Counted from the first letter of the stretch, positions 22,401 through 37,400 are shown. The stretch: DNA of 64,000 nt from Siderastrea siderea (GCA_964030785.1 OZ034975.1:18771142-18835141); one strand, 5' to 3'. Notes: generated from the letters alone by a model not told the origin. Made by a program: numbers and translations.

Positions 22401-25400
22401 CTTAGCTGAGGCATGCTTTGACAGTGTCTGTACTGTTTTTAGCTTGCTTTTAAATGCTACTTTGCATGCACGTATTTACAAATTTCTAGGAATTTCCAGG
22501 ACCTGCAGCAAGATCACTAAATCTTCATGGACTTTTACACTCCTAGGAAATGCCACACCATTTTGATGAAGAATAATATCATTTTACTAAAAGAATCACA
22601 AACGCCTTTAATTTTTGACAGGATTTAGAATTTGGAATAGCCTGTAAAATTGACACACTAAAATTAATCTTTCTGATATTTGATGGGCTGCATACAAAAC
22701 CGAGGAAAATGCAAAGCACAAGAAATCCTTAAAAAACACATGTATAACCCAAAGCAAATTATCATCAATGAAGCCGAGGCAGGGTGCATTACCACCCTGA
22801 ATATGTGCCACACCAAAAAGGAGAGAAACACCTTTACTTGTCCAATCAATGGATTTATTTTTAAGGGTTTTTTGTTATGATCCTTAGGTGACACATGAAA
22901 AATAAGGAAGCGAAAATCGCACAACGACAACAAACGAGAATTGGCAAACGACAAAGAGGGAAGAAGAAGAAGTGAAACGAGAAGGCAAACGAGAAGGCAA
23001 ACAAGAAGTGACAAACGAGAATTGGCAGTGAGCTGAAGTGCTCAGTGACACGTCTCCAACAGGCAATTGTTACAGGAACAAAGAACAATGCCGATTGAAA
23101 ACAAGATCTCTCAGGAACCGTTACCGAGAAACTAACTGGTCAATAGACAGTGCACTGAGAATGATCCAAAAGTAATTAGCCACATTGCAGGATTGCATGT
23201 AAATACTTATGCACTGTGCGAGTGATTTGAAGTATGCATGTTCCAGAAGAAATGAAGCAACAGCTGAGTTCTTATGGATCACAGTTACGCGACGTCGCAA
23301 AGCTTGCTACTTACTGTTGTGACCTCACGTTATTGACCTCACAAGAAACATTACTTTAATAATTGTAAGTTTAGGGATGGAGGGTGTGCCCCCCCCCCCC
23401 CCCCCCACCTAAAACAAACAAACAAACAATCACAAAAGGATGCAATCTGAGTAAGGGTAATGGCCATCACAATAAACTAAAGATACAAGAAGAATTCATA
23501 ATTACAGCTGCTACTGAGACTCCCTTTTCTCTTGGTCTGGCAAGAGCACTGGCTCCCCAGACCCTTGCATCAAGCCTAACAACTCACCGCAAATCTCTTG
23601 AAATGGGCCGCATGTGCATGAAGTTACAAAACCCACCACGAGTACATTCTCTAGGAATACACAAGAAGACTAAATTTTAAACTGATTAAGCTGAATAGTC
23701 CAGTCGCGCTTACCGGCTGTCCCGAGAGATGGGTCTCAGATGCATGAAGTTACAAAACCCTCCTCGTGTGCATTCACTGCATAACAGACGGGATCACACA
23801 AGTCAGAGGGTTTAACAAATATTAAATACAATAACATGTAGCACAATTATGTGTTATCTTTATTACGCCTACAATAGGACTTGGTTGAGATTCTCCAGCT
23901 CAACAAATTACTAACAAAACAGGTAGATAGGTAGGACACTGCATTTCAAGATCCATGTGACAGTTGACTTTGACACTGAACACCCAACTACAAAAAGAGT
24001 AAATGCTCGTGGCCACCTTCTTGAGGGTCCACTGCAGCAAGAAATGACAAGAATCTTAGTTAACAGCAACGGAAAAGCATTTATTTGTAGGAATTTGAAA
24101 GATGAAAGACTGCCTATCAATACGAAGGACTCTATAATGCTTCCTGACAGCCTTTCACCTGTAGATGTCCTGCAAATAAACGATCTTCCTTTGCTGTTAA
24201 CTGATATTCATGAAGTAAACTTCAAAGACACTCGGGAGTGAGACTACACCAGTCAACAATAATGTGTGGTGCAACAAGAATATTATTGTTATTGCTGAGT
24301 GAAAGCCACATGACCAAAAACATTCATGTCTGACATCAAATCCAGCTTTCAGAACAGTCTCCTGTTTTAATGCACTACTGAAACATGTAGAACATGTAGA
24401 TTTATCTTCAAGCTTTGGTCAAATGGAGAGACAAATTCCTATGAGCATGTACTTGCGACCATTTTGTTGGAGCTCAAATCTACCCACAAGCCAACAAATG
24501 TAATAATTATTGGCCACCCAACAAAATTTGATTGATCGTGGTTTTGGGGGCATGTGCTGTACTGAAATGGCCAGTGTTCAACTTGGGTCTACTTTCAAGT
24601 CTATCTGACCAACCAATGCAAGTCTGTACAAAAGATGTCATTTCTAAAGCTTGTGTTGACTTCATAACCTCTGATTGGCCAAGGATTTAAAGGAGCTAGG
24701 TCTATTGACTACCGGTACATTAAAAACAGCCACCATCAGTGTTCATCACCACAAAGAGAATGTGTAAACAAACTAATAAAGTAGAGGTAAAGGAGAAGCC
24801 ATAATGATTTGGTGAAAAGATACAGATAGTTGGGGGCTAGAATTACTTCTCCCATAAATGTCTCGTACACTTGTGTGACCCATACCTTTTCAGCCTTCAA
24901 AACTAAAACACCCAAACTTTTCAAGATAACATATTTTGTCGTAATTTCTTTTTATGTGATATCATTAGTTTCTTTGCAAACCTATCCAAGAGAACTAACT
25001 TTCATTTAAACTAGTTGGGGGAGGGGGAGGGGGAGGGGGGGGGGGAGGAGAAACTCAATTTCCCCATACATATCTAATTTGCATCATATACAACTTTCAC
25101 AATGACATGCACCATACCACTGCATCGGGTACAAACTTTTTTATTAGTTTTTGACAGCCTCCTCCACTTAAATTGGCCAATCATATCCAAGAACCATGAG
25201 TGGAGGAGTTGCTAGTGTAGATGGGGCCTAATTGAACTCTCTGAACACTGCTGAGAGTATACCAGAAAACTGAAAACCACAGAGTGTCAATGCCAGGGAA
25301 TGGGAATCACTAAGATAATGATGGGTAGAAAAATATATCACTTACCCCATTTCATACTGTCTACAGCATGCCTCCCTAAAAACAAGATAGAATAGAATTG

Positions 25401-28400
25401 AATTTAAGTAGTTAAAACATAATTACAATGTATACCCAATAACTGGAGACCACAACTGGCCTGTCATGTTCTGAGGTCCTCAAAATTATGGAACAAAAGC
25501 ATGCCTAAAGGAAGTTCATCAAGACTGACTGAATGCGCTCAAGCAGATGATGATGATGATGATGACAATGACTATGATGGTGACAATGAAGGGCACAGGC
25601 AAAATGCAGACATATTAATCCCACAGGGCAGACATGACACTGCACTGAGAAGTAACTTTGAAGAACTCTGTGCTAGTACATACATACAGTACCGCGTCTC
25701 GATCCTCGCGTCTCGAGACTTTATTCTCGATTCTTGAAAAAATTTTGAGAATCGAGTCTTGAGTCGAGTTTCGAGAATTTCGAGGATCGACAATCAAGTT
25801 TCGAGTTGAGAAACTAATGAGCTTGTCGCTTGAGTGGACCGACGTCGATCGCGAGTGTTAGTGTTTACAGATCCAACACGTGTGTTGAAAAATGAGGTGC
25901 AAGCGTCGCCGTTTTATGCGATCAAATAATGACAAATGATACAGTCATGCCTTTAGAATTCGCTGCTCCTTGCCACTTAGGGTAAATTATTCACTATAAG
26001 TTCTTAATGTTGCAGAAATTGTTGTGATAATTCCTAAAACAGCTATTTGACAAAACGCTCGAAAGTAAAGTCGCTCGAAAACTACAACTCAAGCTTTTCC
26101 CAGTTGTTGCATAAAACAGGCATTTCACTGGCTCAGCGTAGTGACAGGCTTTGTATAAGCGATGCTAAATTTCCCACTATTTTTGAATTTACACATTTAC
26201 AGTTGAAACAGAAAGGCAAAACGTCTGTCGAGAGTGAGGGCTCGAGTCTGAGTTGCATCAAAAGCATCATTGCGTTACGCATTGTGTGAGGTTTCAAATT
26301 TCGCTTTTAACGTATTGTATTTTCTTGATTAAACGCTGGGGGCATTTATTTATTAAATGCATTTTTCAGCCATCCATTTTTCAATATCAGTATTGGAGGT
26401 TTATTGAACCAAGAACCAAATTTCAATAAAAACGTTAAAAATGTGATCAACTTTGTCTCATCTAAGTGAATCTAGTAAATTATTTATCAAAAATAACCAC
26501 CACTGGCAGGAACAGTGATTGAACCCTTCTCAACGTTACGTTTCTCCGTAAAACATGGAAGAAATGTATCAGCAACTGCTCGACAGCAAACGTACCGTGC
26601 AAGCAATTTAGAACAAGTTTAGTGGTGGGGAGCTTCCGGCTCCATCAGTTTCGAGAAAGGCAAAAATATGGAACGATTCAAGGAACTGCTTGATATGCTG
26701 GAGAGAACCTCAAGGTGATCCTTGCTTAATAAAAAGTTACCATGATTTAAGGAGGCTCGAAAAGGGTTTTTAGCCGCGCACGTAGCCTGCACACAACATA
26801 GCTAGAATGCACGTGTCAGCTGAGTGAATCCAAATTTCTATTAATAAGTCGCGCGCGCAAAACACCAGAAGTTAAATGCCGTGTAAAATCCCGCAAACTG
26901 AAAATAAAACTTGCACAAAACATTTGTTTATATCTCGAAATTTTGCTCGGTGACCTATCCTGATTTTTTGCATGCATGTAACACTAAGTGTAGCAATTCA
27001 AATAGAAGCTTTTGGAAGAAAGTTATTCAGTAGAGTTTTTTGAAATTCATAAAATGGCTTTTTCGATATAACTTAACTTCTACTGAATAACTTTTTGTCA
27101 TACCGTCAGAGAAGTTAAAGAATTTATGGAGCTTTCTAAAAATGCAATAGAAAGGGTAGGTCACCGACTTTTGGGGCTTCTCTTGGGGCTTTGGGGCAAA
27201 CTGACATTTGGGGCTTCTCTTTGTGGACTTTTAGGGTTGTCATGGTAATGGCTATGATGTCACAAACAGCGTTAAACTAGTACCTGACAAAAGAATTTTC
27301 AAGATATTTATAGTTTGCTCACATGCTCAGAAATACTTCCTTGTAATATTTCCTTGTTTCAATAGGTTTATAACATTTAAAAACCCTTTCGAGCCACCTT
27401 AAAAGAGATTGACATGTTACCTTATGCGTCATTTGTTTCATCGGTTATAGTTAGAAGTACTTCTGTAAAAGGTAGTTTGCTTTGAATACTAGTATGTAGT
27501 TATGACAAGTAATCCTGACTTAGTATACCCATCTCGAATAAATGCCTGGACCCTGAATAAACACAGCGGGCATTTATCTTAAACTCGGCCCTGTAGACCC
27601 GGCGTTTATTTGAACCTGGTGTTCATTTGGGGTCTGGAATTTAATCGAGAAAATATGGTATGCAAATTTATGTGCGTAGGTAAAAAATAAATCACTTCTT
27701 ATTTATTGCTGTAGACATGACAATGTGTATCAAACTTCGAAACTGTGATATTTTATATCAGTTTCATTCACGACTGTTTCTTTTTATGATGGGTTCTGTG
27801 TATTATTTGTGTAGTTCGGCAAATAAACAAATGCGGCTTCACGTGCATGGCATCGAAAGGGCTTCGCGGCTTGACAGATTCATAAAATTCCCATTCCCTC
27901 AAAGTTTCGCCGGTTTGGTCACTAACTTCTAAAGATAGATTTCCATCCGCAAATATAAACGCAATTTTAATGTATAGATCTATACCTTTTTGCGAAAACT
28001 CAAGATTGAACTGCGATGGACTTTGATAGGCGAACGTGTATCCAGGCCATGCACACGCTGTTGTCTGTGTGATAACAACAGTACAGTGAGGTTCTTTATT
28101 CGCTTTTAAGCGTTCACCATCTTTTGAAAATGGATTTCTGTCAGTATATATGTAAAGGGAACTCGAGGCATATTCACAAACACCAAGCAGACTCAACTTA
28201 CTGAATTTTAAGACTTATAGATATCCGGATATATTGCCATCATTCGTTCGTGTTGTTTCATTATGTATACGCAAGTTGACATTGTATGAGCTGAGAGTTG
28301 ATGTTTTAAACCCTTAAGCTCGGCATGCGAACAGCTATTATTCATCCTTCGAGAAATAAATCGTTTTCTCGAAGTTCTTTTTGAGTTTGCATATTTGAAA

Positions 28401-31400
28401 ACTCTGTGTTTCTCGATTCTCAATACTTGATTCTCGAACCTCAGTTTTCGCGTCTCGAAACTCGAACGCATCGACATTCGGGACGCGAGAATCAAGTTTC
28501 GAGGATTGAGTCGAGACTGTCAACTTACATTTGAGCGGTACTGTACTGTACGTGTACATGTACAATGAATTTGGTGACACAAAATTGACAGGCACAGATT
28601 GCACTCTCTGTTTTTAACTTTACACCAGTTGAATCAGTTAGCTCCTTATAACAGGGCCATCAATAAAGGCAGGGAAAGGAGATTTTCTACTGCTCCTACA
28701 ACTTTGAGTCCTGTCAACTGTGACAAACAAACAAGGCATTGCTACTGACACAATTGTTTTTCCCCCTACTTTTTCCATTTTCCCAGCCACTTCAGAAATT
28801 AGTGAAAGCCCTTTTATAATAACCAAGACAGCTTCCAAAGTAAGAGAACTTTTACCTGAAATCTGTCACTGGTGAAAGTTCAGCATAGATGGGTTGGCCT
28901 TATGGGAGAAAACGGAGAAAACCAGTAAGTATTGGTAAAAATATTGTGAAAAACATCTCCATAAGCAATAAATGTACTCTCACCATTAGGTTTAATGTAT
29001 GTGCACCTACAATTAATTTTGCTCTTAGCAATAACTATGTACATGTAGTTTACAAGGCAGGGTTGTCACATATTTAGCTTTTAGAGGCACAGTCACCAAC
29101 AAGTAAGCAGAGACTCTAGGGTAAGAGACCAACATAACCAGGGGTGTAGCCAGGATTTTTGCAGAGGTACACACAATTTTCCAAATCCACCCCAACTTCT
29201 CAGTTCTCTCATGTCGTTTCCACCCTCCTTGGTTGCATCTGCTTCTCTTAACAGTATGGTGTGGCCATACGTGAATGGATGGAATGGCAACTAGGTCGTG
29301 AGCATACTAGGAGGGTAAGAAGGCACTGCTCCCCCGGGAAAATTTAAATTTAGGTCTTCTCAAGAGGCTGGAAATGTGTCTAAAATTAATATCCTTCTAA
29401 CACAGTAGTGTAAATTTTCAGTTATTTTATGGACTATAGTTTATGAAAATCACACAGTTGTTGCTCCTTGAATCTTAACAAAACTCTCTTCCAAATTGAT
29501 AGTCCATGCTATTGTGTCCATTTTTTTTATTTTTACAGCACACAGATCAGAATTTCATTTTTAATTTTGCTTGGAATGAACGATTCTGTTTGCCACTGAA
29601 GAAAGTTAAAATTGGTTGGTTTTAAAAGTTTTCTTATATGGATGTCATTACACCTGGCTTCATGGGACCTTTCTCAAAATCTACCATAGGGTGAAAAAAC
29701 TGCATCCATGATTTAACAAGGGCCCCGAGACATTATTTCCCTGGACCCATTATGCCTTGTTGCCACTGTTTTGCCACTGGAGTTTCAAACACGAGTTAAA
29801 TTAAAGTGAAGACTCCGACACTCAGGGTATTATCCAAAGTACAATTGAAATAATAGCTTTCATAATTCTCCCTTTCAAACATATGGCAATAAGCAGCATT
29901 GATACAGAAGAGCCGCCATCTCCAGTCCATCATGGCTTCTCAGTGAGAAATTTTCTCTTTTATTTCGTGAACAAGAAAATCAATCATGCAGAGAAATGGT
30001 GATCCAATTTGGGAAGCCTAAATTTGAATTAAGACCGGCTGCTGAAAAGTTTCGCATCTGAACCGGGCCTTAGTCATCCTGAGCCCCCTAATTTCCCCCT
30101 TTTGCCTACACTAAATAACTAGCATCAATATTGATTCCACCAATCTCATGGATTCTCTGGAATTTGCTTAGAAAGGGTGGCTTTTGTTTTGAAAAATTAA
30201 TATTTCAATGAAATAAGGGAAGTTGATGCAACAATTGTGCTTGTTTCAACCATCACTTTTTTTCCGTCTGTTTTATATTTCTGCTGTTTTGTTTTGCCTC
30301 TTTTTCCAACCTTCGACAATTTTTCAGGTATGCACATGTGTACATGCATGCAGGTAGCTACGCCCCTGATTACCATCAAACTGGAAGAATGGCAAAACAA
30401 CAAGCCCCCAAATGGACTACTGCCTCTAAAGGTCCCCAGTTGCAAATTAGCAGTGAACGTAAATAGAGAATAAAAACAGAATTGGCGCCTCACCATTATA
30501 CCAGCGATTATCAAGGTCCTTGACAGCTTTTTCTGCATCTTCCTCATAGCGAAATTTAACATAGACATTGCCAACCAGGTGGTCTCCAAGATTGTCGCAC
30601 ACATTCATTTCTTCAATTTCACCATACTATAATGAAAACAAAAGGTTGCTAACAAATGAGTAAAGAAGCATCTCTGTTTGTGTACATTAATGTATCAGAT
30701 GTATTGAGAAAAATGAATGTGTTTTAAATGAACAGAAGATCATCAGTTATGTATGCAACTTTTGCAGTTGCATAGGCTTGCATGGGATTCAAACCCATTA
30801 ACTGTGCGATACTGGTGCACCACTGGCGATGATCTGGGATGATCTTCTATTCATTTAAAATCTCTATTCTGCAGTTTTAATATGATCTTTTCATATATTC
30901 AATATTTGAAATGAATGTAGAAGAAAAACTTACAAGAGGGTGGAGGCAAAAGACAAGCAGTACAAAGTATGGGTATTAAGAAGTTTACTAAACAAATCCA
31001 ACACTCCTGTGTATAAATTATCAGTCAAATGTACAATGTACAGTGCAAATGTTTAAATTATCAGTGTAGTTAGAAAATGCAGTAATAACATTACCTTCTC
31101 CTCCAGCTCCAGGAAAACATCCTATAGAAATAAATAATAAAATTTTTTAACACATCATCCACGTAAATGTAATTTTCTTAGACTAAGCTACCTCAAATAA
31201 ACATGCACATGCACATGCACAGCACAAACTACTGGTCCTGAAAAAAGTTTGTCTCATGTTTGGCGAGTTTTCTGCCATCTCTGTCAAAGTGGGCACAATC
31301 CACTTGATCGTGCAGAATTTGTGGACCAAGTTTCCAAGATTTGTCACAGTACTAGATTATGAATATCTGTTGGTCTTGATTTTGTTTTGGTTATTTTAAT

Positions 31401-34400
31401 TTGTAACTTGGGAGTTGTCTAGTTTAGATGTCTTTCTCTAGCAGTGAAAGTCAAGGAGGAGAAAGTATCTTCTCAGGCCAACACGTTTCAGCATTAGAAA
31501 ACACTGCAAATCAAGCCATAAGCTTACAGGATTTTCCTCTTTTCTAGTTTGTCTCCACAATTTTGCCCGAGTTTATACGGAGATCACCGTATCTTTCTGA
31601 GGAAGCTCTTGGGCAGCTTGTTTGTTTTTGAAATAATGGCTTTTTTACTTCCCAAAACATTATGAAATATCTGGTTGCACTAGCAGTCTTTTGTGTCATG
31701 CAAAAATTTTGGGTAATGCCTGGAATCATGCTGTTTATGTTTTTGTTTGTGTTGGCCAAAAGTAGCAAGTTTTGTTTTTTAAAACTGGGATTTCTTTACC
31801 ATCACAGAAAAGCCTAATTATACAACTGGCCCTATTTGTTCAAAAGTTGGGTAGCGCTATCCACCAGAAAAATCACTGTCCAGTGGATAAGTGTTAGGGA
31901 AACCAATTGTGTTATCCACTGGATAGAGATTTATCCAATTTTTGAACAACTGGGGCCTGTATTCTAATTATTTTCAAAAATTTATTGACACGATACAAAA
32001 CAACCAAGAGTAAAACGTGATCAGTTGTGATAATTATCAAATATGGTGTGTCACCCTGTGTAGCATTTATACGGGTGTATGTGATCTGCTGAGGGCTTGA
32101 GCACTGTTTCAAACAAATTACTAAGAAGAAAAACCATATTGATTTTATTGCATCCAACGTGCAGTTTCAAGGTGTGACATTGTCCCTTACAATTATCAGA
32201 AATTATAATGCAAACCTCAAAAAATCTGTCATAATGCTCCTGTGCTTCTACATCAGAGATTGCACTACCTGTGGGAAAAAAAAGAAAACAGTAAAAACAA
32301 CATGAAAATTCAGTCAATTACTTCCAGTTGGCAGTAAATGCAGCAGAACCTGTGTCAAGTTTGGTTTCAATACAATAAAGAGACTCAACAGAGTGTAAAG
32401 TCCCTGTTACATGTCTAAGATCCCTAAGATTGTACAGCTAGGTAAGGGTTTTTAGCCAATGACGTCACGTTAGTGATGTCATATGGCTACTGTCAGAGCC
32501 TAAAAATCAACGATATACGAGATATGTCTGTCTTACGGTCTGTGAGGCTGGGGGGATATTCTGTGAGACGATGGGTGAGGGTGTGCACCGGGACAATGAA
32601 ACCCTTACCTTATCAGCGGCACATACCCTTACAGTTTATCCTATGGGAGAACGCCCGGGCTTTGAAGTGTTTTGCATCGGCAAGTTTCGATCAACAGGAA
32701 CTATTTAATTTTTTTTTTGCGATCAACAGGAACTATTTAATGTTACTTCGAATGCGCTGTATACTTTAGGTCTGGCAGGATTTTATTCGCGATGTAGTCC
32801 TGCATTTACGTATACTTAGCCGTGGTACAAATTTTCACGGCAGCAAACGCCTCAGAAATTATACACAAGACGCGCTCGTCAATTTGAGATCTAAGTGCAT
32901 GAATTCACGCATACGTTGTTTGTGTTTGTTTTCCTTTATTAATTTCCAAGCGGAATTATTAGTTTTCGTAACAGGAACTATTTAATTTTTTTTTGCGATC
33001 AACAGGAACTATTTAATGTTACTTCGAATGCGCTGTATACTTTAGGTCTGGCAGGATTTTATTCGCGATGTAGTCCTGCATTTACGTATACTTAGCCGTG
33101 GTACAAATTTTCACGGCAGCAAAACGCATCAGAAATTATACACAAGACGCGCTCGTCAATTTGAGATCTAAGTGCATGAATTCACGCATACGTTGTTTGT
33201 GTTTGTTTTCCTTTATTAATTTCCAAGCGGAATTATTAGTTTTCGTAGAAGAACATTTTGACTTCCGACCAGCTTGATGGCGTCGATTGTTTTTTGCTTT
33301 CTAGTGGAATTACAAAAGAAAGATAAATAATGAGAATCCCCAGCTGAGAAGCAAGTGGTTTTTACGTAAGGTTAATACAATTTATTTATTCTTGAAAAAG
33401 CAAGCTGGATAAAAATATTTCGGTGCTGTGCTGTTTGAAGGCAAAGCAGAATATTTATCTGGCTACAAACACTACAACCAAAACGGGTTCAATAGATCAA
33501 CTGTGACACTCTGCGTATATCAAATTTCAACCCGCTTATGCAAATTAGACAAAGTAAAATCAGAATTTGTGGGGGCTTGTTCCTAGCTATTCCTAAAACT
33601 GAAAAACTTGAATGAAACTAGTATTAAAAATCCAAGTTACAGTGGTGATCAATTAATTAGAATAAAATCTTTACAAGATACCAAACTTTACTTCGGGGTT
33701 ATTTATAGTTCAAAGCGTATGTTGAACAATTTTGCATAGTTGACAGATAATGTAACGCAACGCTTAAAAGCATCTTGAACGGAACGCAAGTGACAAAGCA
33801 TTCTAATAGAGACCTACTGAGTTTTGCGTTTTTTTCACTGACACCTATCAGGACTTGAATACATAAAAAATGCAAGCAACTGACGTGTTAGGATATGTTG
33901 TCTTTGAGGAAAAGGGAAACGGAGAGCTTTGCTTTATTTACTTCGCACACAAGTCTAATGTCACTCTATAGTTAACTGTCACGTAGTCACGCTGCTTCGT
34001 TGCCCTGTTTTATGATAAATGAATATTCCTTGCTCTGGCGAAGACTTGTCACATTAGCTGCAAGTTGTTGGGGAAGATGGAGGGGACCGCACAGTCCGCA
34101 CTGCAGTGGTGTGAAACCCATAGGTTGTGTTCATAAATTTCACCATATTGTGGAACAAAACGTCATTGGCTCAGCACGCATTGCATGCCTATGTTTTGGT
34201 TGGCAAGCACGAAATATTCTGGTAGTGAGCTGTCATGTGAGACAATTCAGTGTAACTTTATTTCAAAAATTGCCTTTAGGCACCATTTACATAAATGCTT
34301 CTTCAAAAGTTTCCATTTTCAAAGGCTCAAAAGCCAAGCCAAATACTTTTGTTTACGTGAGCTTTTTTGCCTCACCATTGCATTTTCGTTTAAAAACGGA

Positions 34401-37400
34401 TAACTTTTAATGCGTTTTTACCTGTTGTCTTCACTATAACATCAAAAAAAGGCATCAGATTTGATGAAAATCTCTGTTCTCACCCATCCACATATCCATT
34501 TTCACACATTTTCATAGTGTAAGACTACATTTTTTACATCTAGGGGAGGGTATGACCAAATTGGTGTACCCATAAGCTATTGCACTTATAAGCAGAGGAT
34601 AGGAGGGATGGGGGGATTACATTATACATTCATTCAGTGGGAATCTTACAAAAGTTTCAAGCTGGAATGGAGTCTGAGTATTCTTTGAAGAGCCAGCAAC
34701 TGGCTCAATAAAGTTTATTGATTCAATCCAGAATTGGTTAAATCAAACTTCAATATTTAAGTGGAAATTGTTACCTGGAGTGCGTTTCTCAAAAGCCTGA
34801 AAAGTTTTGGGCCCCAAAGAGCAATTTGCAAAAATTTGAAGAGCTCATTCTAGGATACAAAGCTGTTATTTTACAGGGTTCGTACCCTTTTTCAGAAACA
34901 ATTTTCCATGACTTTTCCATGACTTTTTCAAGACCCAGATAGATTTTTCCAAGCCTCCCAAATCCACAATAATTGAAGCAATCATCCCTTACAAAATAGA
35001 AATCCAAAAATAATACTGCAGAAAATTGTTTTAAAAGAAAACTTTATTACAAGAGTTTATAGATTTCCAGGACTTTTCAAGACCTGCATTAATTTTCCAG
35101 GACTTTCCAGTCCTGGAAAATGCCAGTATAAAATTCCAGGACTTTCCTGGATTTCCGTGACCCGTACGAACCCTGTTTTAAGGTGTCTCTTCAGAAGATA
35201 AGAAATATTTAGCTTATAGCAAAGTTTCATGCTTAGAAACTTCATTTTTACAAGATGCAGTGTGTATTATTGTGCCCGAAATCGGCCTGACAAAGTTTCG
35301 GGGCTTTCGAGAAACGCACGCCTGGCACCTGACTTCTTCTAAAACTGACAAATACAGGCCTCGTTTGAGTGGAAACTAATGGTACAATTATTGTGTTTGT
35401 TTATTCACTTTCAAATTCCAAATTTGACATGAAGATTAGAAATTGCACTGGATTTAACCCCTTTACTTCTAGACCAAGTTATGGTGAGATGATTTGTCAC
35501 TCTAACGTTTTAATCTGTTGACAAAATCCTATCGTGTTAACTACCATTCAAATGAAACCTTGCTGGCAAAACTTTTGCATAGCTCGATTTCACCAAACAA
35601 AATTTGGAATTTTGGGTGAATGTTTTGCTTTAACCACTTTAGGAGTGAAAAGGTTAATTACAAGTGGTCAATTACAAAAGTTTTCAGAGGATTCCAGAAA
35701 CTGTTTTTAACTATAAAACTCACTTGTTCCATCAGCAACCTGTGCTGCACTCTGTGGGTTCTGATACATGTTCTGTAGTAAAATAGTCTGAAAACAAAGG
35801 AAAATTTAATCTTTAAAGGGGCATAGTCACGAGTATTTCACAGATTTTTGGTCAAAGCTGTGCTAAAATTATCAGTAGCTAACTTTATCCATGCCCAACA
35901 TTGTGTTTGAACATTTAAAGGAACAGATTAACTTAATTTCATTAAGAGAAAACAATCCATGACCATTTAATGTTGATTTAACGTTAACACGCTTAAAGAT
36001 TTTGAAAAGTTTAGCCTAATTTTTTCAAGTTGCAATCCATTTCCATCCTTGCCATCCGTAGCAACAGACGACAAAAAATACTTTCAGTGAAGTAATACAG
36101 TCTTTAGTAACAAAACTAGACCATTATTTGTGGGCATTCATTGATGTGAGGACATATTTTTTATTTTTAAAGTGAACTAAAACAGCGTGACTATGCCCCT
36201 TATAAAAGGACATTCATATTTGTTTATTTTATTTGTTTACTTATTTTACCACATATTATAAATTACATGATTACAATTACAAGGACTGTAGAAAAAACTT
36301 ATATTGAGCACTTCATTTGTGAATAAAAAAGCATATCCACTCTACCCACATGAAGCTTGAAAAAAGAGACCACCTTAAAATTTTTCCAAGTTTCAAATTT
36401 GACTCACACAAAACATCAACATTGCTGAAAAGAGCCCCTCATATTAAACGAGTGACACACCAGGCGAGGTGATCATCAGCAATCACTGACCATTTTAGTG
36501 GGAGCGAACACACCAGGCAATTGCTGGTGATTTTTACAGAATTGTGGAGGATTTTAATCGCTTATATCTGACATGTCAGATACCGGCGATTTTCAATCGC
36601 TCTTGGCCGAGATCAAAATCTCTGGAAAAATAGCTGTTGCAGGAACGGGTACACTGGGCAATATTTGCTGGCAATCAAAAATACACCCCGACAAGCGTAT
36701 GATTTTGCATAGTGTGTTGCTGACTGTAATCAAAGTTAGGCCTGTTTCAAAGGTCGTTCTACTGCCGTGCTAAGGTGGCTAGACTGTAGCACGACTGTCG
36801 CACCACTTGGTTTCAGGCTTGAATTTACTTCAGTCGAATAAAACAGCTGTTGCCAAAAACAAAACACTGACTGGCGGCTGTAGGAATAAATCCAAAATGG
36901 CGGTTTAGCCAACTTTTAAAATGTACTCTAATGACTGGTAATGTATTTATGATTTATGAATTGAGTTCGGCATGGCAGTAGCACGACGTTTGAAACAGGC
37001 CTTAGATGTATACTTTTTACAGCAACAATACAAACAGCAGGCTACTACACTGTAGTAACAAGAAAACCTGAGGTTTATCAAGAAGGGACCCTCACAAGCT
37101 GGAGTTATACAGTTGTGGGCACCTAGATTCACAGATTTTTTCTATTAGGTATCAAATATAAATAAATTTTGCCTGATCTGTTTTGGAAATTGCAAAAAAG
37201 GAAAAAAAAACATATCACAAAAATGAAAACCTGAAAAATCGCATTTCATACCAAACTGTCAATGCTAGAATTAAACCTTTGAATTCTCCTCCAGCCCTCG
37301 CATTTTCAGTATTTTGCAAGGCAGTGATAAGTGGTATGCATTTTATAAAAATTAATTGTTACCTGTATATTTGCATCTTGTAAATTAAGTCAAATACATT

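Larger units (their letters stand above)
25690..28545. repeat. paired TCTCGA-rich blocks in inverted orientation (U2AF1 intron)
   Basis: 25690-25815 and about 28370-28545 are both dense in TCTCGA/TCGAGA words, and share ACAGTACCGC-type outer ends in opposite orientation. They may be the ends of one composite element that contains the nested transposons at 26317-27660. The target-site duplication is unclear, so the borders are tentative. Confidence 0.4.

Noticed and set aside
30724..30868. Functional tRNA gene
   Set aside because: Only the B-box arm is recognisable; acceptor stem and A box are absent.
34000..34410. 136-codon plus-strand frame
   Set aside because: Inside a U2AF1 intron; no domain, no splice or promoter support; length is within chance in AT-rich DNA.
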